A stretch of DNA of 54,249 bases from Anaerolineae bacterium (lineage in GTDB: Bacteria; Chloroflexota; Anaerolineae; Aggregatilineales; Phototrophicaceae), in the NCBI GenBank assembly GCA_022823165.1, contig JAJDXR010000016.1, forward strand, positions 1-54,249. Direction: 5' to 3'. Position numbers and translations under genes: made by a program. Numbering within the stretch: the stretch's first letter is position 1; each line of letters starts with the position of its first letter. Of this stretch, positions 49,565-54,249 are shown in pieces. The notes under the pieces are model-generated. The model ran no database searches. It was not told where the DNA came from and worked only from the letters and a program-made list of their open reading frames with translations.

Positions 49565-51976
49565 CTAGGACCCCTCGCCGCCCAGGACCTCGACGGCGCT
49601 ATTCCAAGCCGCTTTCTCGGCATCCCACTCACGGCGGTACATGCCCCATGAGCGCCCGTTGGACCACAGGGTCGCAAATGGCGCATCCTTCGACAAGAGC
49701 TCGGGAACCGGCGAGAAGCTGACGCCCCCGTCGGCTGGGTCAACTTGCGCGCCGCTAAGCGCCAGCAGCAAGGCCCAGCTGGACATGCTGCGCGCGTAAT
49801 GATTGCCGCATTCGACTTCGTTCCAGGGGTTGCGCCGCAGACCGTCGTGGCGTTCGCGCACGGCTTCCGTCAGCCGCAGGCCCTCGTCAACCCAGCCTTC
49901 ATAGATGAGATGCGCCGCCACCTGATACTCGATGCCGGTCCAGACTTCGTCGGCGTAGGGGAAAGGCAGATCGGGCCGGCCGCCCTCGGGCCAGGTGCAA
50001 AGCAGCAAACCCGCCTCGTCGTTGAGGGCATAGACGCGCTGCGGGTTATCGTGTTCGCTGAAGTCGGTCTTGAAGTTGTGATCGAAGATTGACTTGACCG
50101 CGGCGCGCGTATGGTCCGCCGGTACGACGCTGCCCAGCCCTAAAATAGTCGCGTGCAATTGGCCCAGCAGCTGATCCGACAGGCAGCCGATGCCGTGCTG
50201 ATATTTGTGCGCGTTGACATCGTCGAGCCGCTGCCGATAGTAGCCGCCGTTCCAGAGCATGGCGTCCAGGTTGGCGCTGCCCAGGGCAAGGGCCTCGGCG
50301 CAGCGCCGGCTCAAATCGGTTTCACCCATGAGCGTCGCCAGCTCCTCGACTGCCCGCAGCGCCGCCAGGTAATAGATGCCGCAAAGCGGGTTGGGCCCGT
50401 GAAATTCGATATCGTAGGTATTGTGCTGTACGCCATCCAGCACCTGGTCATTGTCATGATCCCAGTAGACGCCGGCGAAAGCGATAGCCCGTTTGATGCC
50501 GGGCCAAATCTCGCGCAGAAAGTCCAGGTCGCCGCTCAGCAGCCATTCGCGGTAGGCGCGCAAAATCGAGCCCATCTGCCCGTCAACGGCCGCGTCGACG
50601 CGACCGCCCCAGACAAAGTCATCGTGGAAGGCGCCGAAGGAGCGGAACTTCATGAAGCCGGCGTCGTCCGTCTCGACATTGAACTCGATCCGCCGCATCT
50701 CCCGCTCCAGCGACGGGAAGAGATAAGCGATGGTATAGGCATAACTCCAGACGTGCGTACAGCTGCCCGCGCAGCAGCCGGCGTCATCAAAGCAGCCTTC
50801 CCAGCCGTAGAAGCCGCCGTCCTCCAGCCAGAAACAGGTGGTGCTGCGCAAGGGCACGATATTGGCCGAGACGGCGTCCAGCACGGCGGCGGGCAGGGTG
50901 CTGCTGAACAAGGCGTCGTGGAAGCGGCGTGTTTCACCTTCCAGGCGCGCCAGGTTGCGCAGGACGTAGGCAGCCACCTCCCAGGCGTCGCCGAAGCGGG
51001 TGGCGTAGTGATTGCGGGTGCTGCCGACATCCTGTTCGTCCACGCTCAGCTGCGACATCAGGCGCAGATCCCAGGTGGCGGGCCGGTTGGGGAAATGCCA
51101 ATTGAGCACGAATCGGAAGCTGCGGCTTTCGCCCGGCGCCAGGTTGTCAAGCAAGCCCAGCGAGCCGGTCGCCAGGCGCTCGCCTTCGGCCGCGTCATCG
51201 GGGTCGGTCAAGCGGCCATGATCGCGCAATTCATCCCAAAAGTTGTGCAGATAATCCCACCATTCGCCGCGCATCCAACTGCGCCTGATCGTCACCTGGT
51301 CGTGGTCGGTCACCAGCGAGACGCTGCCAAACTTGTGATCGGTCGCTGGCAGCTTGTCGTCGGTCATATAAATGCCGCGGAAGTCGCCATCATCGCGATA
51401 GCTGTTGGCAGCGCGCCCCAAGTCCGCGCGCATCCAATTGCCGAACTGGTCGAAGGCATTGCTGCCGACCGGGTTGGTGACCGACCCGACCAGGCAGACA
51501 TCGACGGGCGCATCCGAGCGATTGGCGACGGTGTAAGTCATGATGGCGCAGGGAACGCCCGAATCCTCCGGATTCAGCGGCAGCAGCGGCGTAAAAGCCT
51601 CCAGCTGCACAGCGACCGGCAGGCTGCTGTCCTCAAAATTGATGCGGGCGAAGGGGTACTGGCCGCGGAAACGGCTGCTCTTGAAGCGCGGCAGGCCGGC
51701 GGCGCTCATGGGATGATAGCCGTGCGACTCGGTGTAGGGCGGCTGCAGCGGACCCTCAAGCACGCGGACGGCAGGTTCAGCGCCCGCTTGCTGGCAGCGA
51801 ATGGCGAAGAAACTCAGCGGCAGTCGAGCGCCCTTGGCCGGCTGGTTGAAGATCTCCCAATCGCGCCATTCACCGCGCGCGCCCAGCGACACATTGCCCG
51901 TGCCGATGCCACCCAGGGGAAAAGCCAAAGCCGTCGCGCTGGCGTCAAACTCTCGGATGCCGGGATGAAGTTTCAT
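49565..51976 (-). CDS. GH116 family glycosyl hydrolase (GBA2-type beta-glycosidase)
   Basis: This 803-residue protein begins with the GBA2 N-terminal beta-sandwich (FPLGGIGTGNVSLGARGEWRD region near 20-40), followed by an (alpha/alpha)6 catalytic domain. By alignment with known GH116 enzymes the nucleophile should be Glu393 in FYGWEGCFDD, and the acid/base Asp522 in HNTYDIEFHGPN. Family members cleave beta-glucosides or related glycosides. There is no signal peptide, so it acts in the cytoplasm. It may degrade imported oligosaccharides. The gene is on the minus strand, 73 bases from the deacetylase. The long antisense frame is a shadow. Confidence 0.9.
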   Translation of the reverse strand: MKLHPGIREFDASATALAFPLGGIGTGNVSLGARGEWRDWEIFNQPAKGARLPLSFFAIRCQQAGAEPAVRVLEGPLQPPYTESHGYHPMSAAGLPRFKSSRFRGQYPFARINFEDSSLPVAVQLEAFTPLLPLNPEDSGVPCAIMTYTVANRSDAPVDVCLVGSVTNPVGSNAFDQFGNWMRADLGRAANSYRDDGDFRGIYMTDDKLPATDHKFGSVSLVTDHDQVTIRRSWMRGEWWDYLHNFWDELRDHGRLTDPDDAAEGERLATGSLGLLDNLAPGESRSFRFVLNWHFPNRPATWDLRLMSQLSVDEQDVGSTRNHYATRFGDAWEVAAYVLRNLARLEGETRRFHDALFSSTLPAAVLDAVSANIVPLRSTTCFWLEDGGFYGWEGCFDDAGCCAGSCTHVWSYAYTIAYLFPSLEREMRRIEFNVETDDAGFMKFRSFGAFHDDFVWGGRVDAAVDGQMGSILRAYREWLLSGDLDFLREIWPGIKRAIAFAGVYWDHDNDQVLDGVQHNTYDIEFHGPNPLCGIYYLAALRAVEELATLMGETDLSRRCAEALALGSANLDAMLWNGGYYRQRLDDVNAHKYQHGIGCLSDQLLGQLHATILGLGSVVPADHTRAAVKSIFDHNFKTDFSEHDNPQRVYALNDEAGLLLCTWPEGGRPDLPFPYADEVWTGIEYQVAAHLIYEGWVDEGLRLTEAVRERHDGLRRNPWNEVECGNHYARSMSSWALLLALSGAQVDPADGGVSFSPVPELLSKDAPFATLWSNGRSWGMYRREWDAEKAAWNSAVEVLGGEGS

Positions 51977-52086
51977 TGCAAATGCCTTTCTTTTCCGCGC
52001 CGCTGATAGGCTGGATGTATCGGCTGATTATGCGCTGTATCAGACCAACTGGCAAGTATTTGGCAGGTCGCCCAATCAACGCATTT

Positions 52087-52162
52087 TGTAGGGGCGGCAT
52101 ATCATGCCGCCCGCAGAAGTGTGCCTCCACCTCGCACGGGCGACCCACCGGCTCGCTCCTAC
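52087..52162. repeat. REPIN-like doublet: two inverted REP elements 23 bases apart
   Basis: A plus copy at 52087-52114 (TGTAGGGGCGGCAT...) and a minus copy at 52138-52162 (...CTCGCTCCTACG) face each other. In the 408-base gap 51977-52384 there is also a CTCTGTG-type arm at 52240-52258 and a TATAAT at 52344-52349, a plausible -10 for the next gene. Confidence 0.65.
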
Positions 52163-52384
52163 GACTCTCGACGTGAAGGGAATGTGTCCGCGATTTTCAC
52201 CACTCCCTTGCTGCTGCGAGTGTCATGACTTTCTTGGTCGTACTGAGGACGCAGAGGTTTCTTGTTCTCGCTACGGTATTCGTACCCGCCTTTTCAGCAA
52301 TTGCGCGAGGAAGCTGCTATTTTCGCTGTGGCGGGCAAGCCGATATAATGAAACGCGCTAGCGAACGGCGAGGACGGTGAAGCG

Positions 52385-52774
52385 ATGGCGGATCAGCGCG
52401 TGGCTGTATTCGAGATCAAGAAATACATGGTCATCTGGCGTCAATTGGAAGTGCGTGAATTCGCCGGCGTCAAGGCGTGCATCAGGGGCTTGGTGCGCTG
52501 CACAGGTCAGGGCGCGTCCGACAGCGAAGATTACCGCCTTGATGTCTATTTCCTCTCGCCCGATAGCGAGACGCCAGCGCCGCAAGTGGATATCGCCAAC
52601 CGCCGCGGCGCGATATTCATGGCAATCAGCGATATTCACGCCTTCGTGGACATCTTGCGTAACGAGCGGCCCATATTCGGGCATTTGCGCGGCGACTATC
52701 CGCAGTGGACCAGCGTCACCACCACCAATGAACCGGTTGGCGCCGGCGATGAGGACTACCGCGACAGCCAGTGA
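52385..52774 (+). CDS. Hypothetical protein of 129 residues
   Basis: A soluble, probably beta-rich protein with segments FEIKKYMVIWRQLEVREF and DYRLDVYFLSPDS. No family is recognised. A TATAAT lies 36 bases upstream. It is followed after 19 bases by the SbcD-like gene and is probably cotranscribed, so a role linked to that protein is possible. Confidence 0.6.
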   Translation: MADQRVAVFEIKKYMVIWRQLEVREFAGVKACIRGLVRCTGQGASDSEDYRLDVYFLSPDSETPAPQVDIANRRGAIFMAISDIHAFVDILRNERPIFGHLRGDYPQWTSVTTTNEPVGAGDEDYRDSQ

Positions 52775-52793
52775 AGCCAGGTCCGGCGAACTG

Positions 52794-54026
52794 ATGAGCG
52801 AGCCAATCCGCGTTTTGCACTTCGCTGATGTCCACTTGGGCGCGGAGAATTACGGCCCGGCTGAGCCCGATCGCGGCGTCAGCGGCCGTGTCGGCGATAC
52901 GCTGCGGCGGCTGGATGAGATGATCGACTATGCCCGCGCCGGCGATGTCGACCTGGTGGTCTTCGCCGGCGACGCCTTCCACAGCCGCAGCCCCAATCCA
53001 ACCTACCAGCGCGAATTCGCCGAGCGCATGTTGGCCTTGTCGCGCTTGGCGCCGACTGTCATGCTGCTGGGGCAGCTTGATCGGCCGGCCAACCCGGGCA
53101 AAGCCTCGCCTCTTGAGATTTACGCTGCGCTGGCTGTACCCAATATCTGGGTGGCGCAGGAATATCAAGCGCGGCTGATCGCCACCAAGCGCGGCGATGT
53201 GCTCCTGGGCGCGGTGCCGTTTTTGTCCCGCAGTCAACTGCTGGCGGATGTCGTCACGCGCGGAATGACGCGGGAGGAACAGGCAGCGGAAGCAGCGCGT
53301 ATCTTGGCTGAGCGGCTGAGAGCGCTGGCCGCGCGCGCTGATGAACTGGCGTCGGCCGACACGCCGCGATTGCTCTGCGGGCGCCTCGACGTCGACGGCG
53401 TAGCCTCCGCTGCTGAGCAGGGGACCCTGCCGGGGCAGGCGGCGTCGGTCCAGCTCGATACGCTGGCGGACCCGCGCTGGGACTATGTGGCGCTGGGGCA
53501 TAGCCGCCGGCATCAAGCGCTGCGCGCGACAGCGCCGCCAGTCGTCTACAGCGGCGGCCTGGAGCGCATCGGCTTCGCGGAAGCGCAGGATGTCAAGGGT
53601 TTCTGCTGGGTGGAGCTGGCGCGGGGCGCGGCGGATTGGCGCTTCGTCGAGCTGGCGGCGCGGAAGCTGCTGGCGCTGCGCGTCGATTGCCGCGAAACAC
53701 AAAACCCGACGGCGGCAGTGCTGGCTGAGTTAAAGCGCCACGAGCTGGAGGGCGTGGCGCTGCGCCTGGAGATTCACCTGTCGCCAGCGAGCGAGACGCT
53801 GCTTAAGGACCGGGTCATCCTGGACGAATTGCGGCGCGCCGGCGTCTTCCACATCGCCGCAATCAACAAAGCTGTCGAGCGTCAGCATCGCACGCGCCTG
53901 GGCGTGAATCCCGCGGGTTTGACGCCGCTGGAATTGCTGGAGCGCTACTTCGACGCTCGCGATGTCGAGGCGGGCCGGCGGGAGGCGCTGCTGCGCCTGG
54001 CGCGGGAGATTGTGGCGGGGGAGTAG
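52794..54026 (+). CDS. SbcD/Mre11-like metallophosphoesterase with degenerate metal site
   Basis: The ATG at 52794 gives 410 residues; the longer open frame upstream overlaps the previous gene. The fold follows SbcD: HFADVHLG (Asp12, His14), DLVVFAGDAFHS (Asp60) and a C-terminal cap. Later metal motifs are altered. The usual GNHD reads GQLD (residues 93-96). The expected His of motif IV is replaced in LCGRLDVDG (Arg197). The GHIH motif reads GHSR (235-238). Of the usual ligands Asp12, His14, Asp60 and His236 remain, so nuclease activity is doubtful. No SbcC gene follows before the window ends. Confidence 0.8.
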   Translation: MSEPIRVLHFADVHLGAENYGPAEPDRGVSGRVGDTLRRLDEMIDYARAGDVDLVVFAGDAFHSRSPNPTYQREFAERMLALSRLAPTVMLLGQLDRPANPGKASPLEIYAALAVPNIWVAQEYQARLIATKRGDVLLGAVPFLSRSQLLADVVTRGMTREEQAAEAARILAERLRALAARADELASADTPRLLCGRLDVDGVASAAEQGTLPGQAASVQLDTLADPRWDYVALGHSRRHQALRATAPPVVYSGGLERIGFAEAQDVKGFCWVELARGAADWRFVELAARKLLALRVDCRETQNPTAAVLAELKRHELEGVALRLEIHLSPASETLLKDRVILDELRRAGVFHIAAINKAVERQHRTRLGVNPAGLTPLELLERYFDARDVEAGRREALLRLAREIVAGE

Positions 54027-54052
54027 GTCAGGGCAATCGCTTCAAAATAATC

Positions 54053-54241
54053 TTTACCACCGAGTACACCGAGTTTAGGTTCTTTTGACAACTTTTCTCC
54101 TAAATCCACTGCTTAAATTGAGCGGGCCTGCCGCAACTTTGCCGATAAACTTCCTTCGCGTCAAAAAATTTTGCGACAAAATGCCGCGAAATCTCTGATC
54201 AATCGCATTTCTCGGTGCTCTCGGTGTCCTCGGTGGTTAAA
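54053..54241. repeat. CTCGGTG element with near-perfect inverted arms
   Basis: The left arm at 54053-54073 (TTTACCACCGAGTACACC then GAG) and the right arm at 54220-54241 are reverse complements apart from one mismatch and one extra base. The elements bound 146 bases without a gene. This is the cleanest copy of the family and has the shape of a small non-autonomous mobile element. Confidence 0.65.
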
Positions 54242-54249
54242 TTTCAGTT

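Noticed and set aside
50153..52006. 617-codon plus-strand frame opposite the GH116 gene
   Set aside because: The minus strand has a complete GH116 protein with catalytic residues; the plus frame is a GC-driven shadow.

Overview
The window looks like a piece of a high-GC bacterial chromosome, most likely a Chloroflexota (Anaerolineae-like) genome. This is an inference from gene content: repeated Gfo/Idh/MocA oxidoreductases, an enolase-superfamily enzyme, a form II CoxL-type enzyme, a GH116 glycosidase, secreted Fn3/beta-helix proteins and dispersed palindromic intergenic repeats. There is no rRNA or ribosomal protein to prove it. I saw no tRNA, CRISPR array, insertion sequence or prophage.

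Left part (1-13.6 kb). A large secreted adhesin-like gene on the minus strand runs off the left edge (1-2721). It is followed by an AT-richer, tightly coupled pair: an AAA/ABC-type ATPase and a DUF4435/TOPRIM-like protein (3288-5326). This pair has the architecture of the PARIS anti-phage system (AriA/AriB). Directly behind it comes a catabolic run: Gfo/Idh/MocA dehydrogenase, glutamine synthetase-like ligase, SDR dehydrogenase, acyl-CoA ligase and a mandelate-racemase-family enzyme (5335-11801). A second AT-rich patch (11.8-13.5 kb) holds a three-helix membrane protein flanked by two paralogous disordered small proteins, an internally deleted DNA methyltransferase and a DUF2188 gene with a consensus promoter.

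Middle (13.6-29.9 kb). A ThDP enzyme with a P-loop partner, a Rid-family protein and another Gfo/Idh/MocA enzyme come first. Three small genes follow, including an SH3-like secreted protein interrupted by an amber codon exactly behind its signal peptide. Next is the compact operon uxaC-uxaB-iolC-iolB (hexuronate plus inositol catabolism), then a beta-propeller/di-heme peroxidase fusion, a cyclase and a metallophosphoesterase.

Right part (29.9-54.2 kb). This holds a large membrane protein, a CoxS-L-M type molybdenum hydroxylase operon (form II), a sulfite-oxidase-like molybdoenzyme, an M20 amidohydrolase, two tandem MFS paralogues and an ABC sugar permease pair without a binding protein. A four-gene set of small membrane-anchored proteins follows; three of them share a C-terminal motif. 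The window ends with a GT2 glycosyltransferase, a polysaccharide deacetylase, a GH116 glycosidase and an SbcD-like protein that has lost most metal ligands.

Two families of intergenic repeats recur throughout: REP/REPIN-like palindromes (TGTAGGGGCG...CGCCC) and CTCTGTG/CTCGGTG elements, often arranged as inverted pairs. The most interesting items are the PARIS-like pair, the membrane protein with its two disordered paralogous neighbours, the shared C-terminal motif and the degenerate SbcD homologue.
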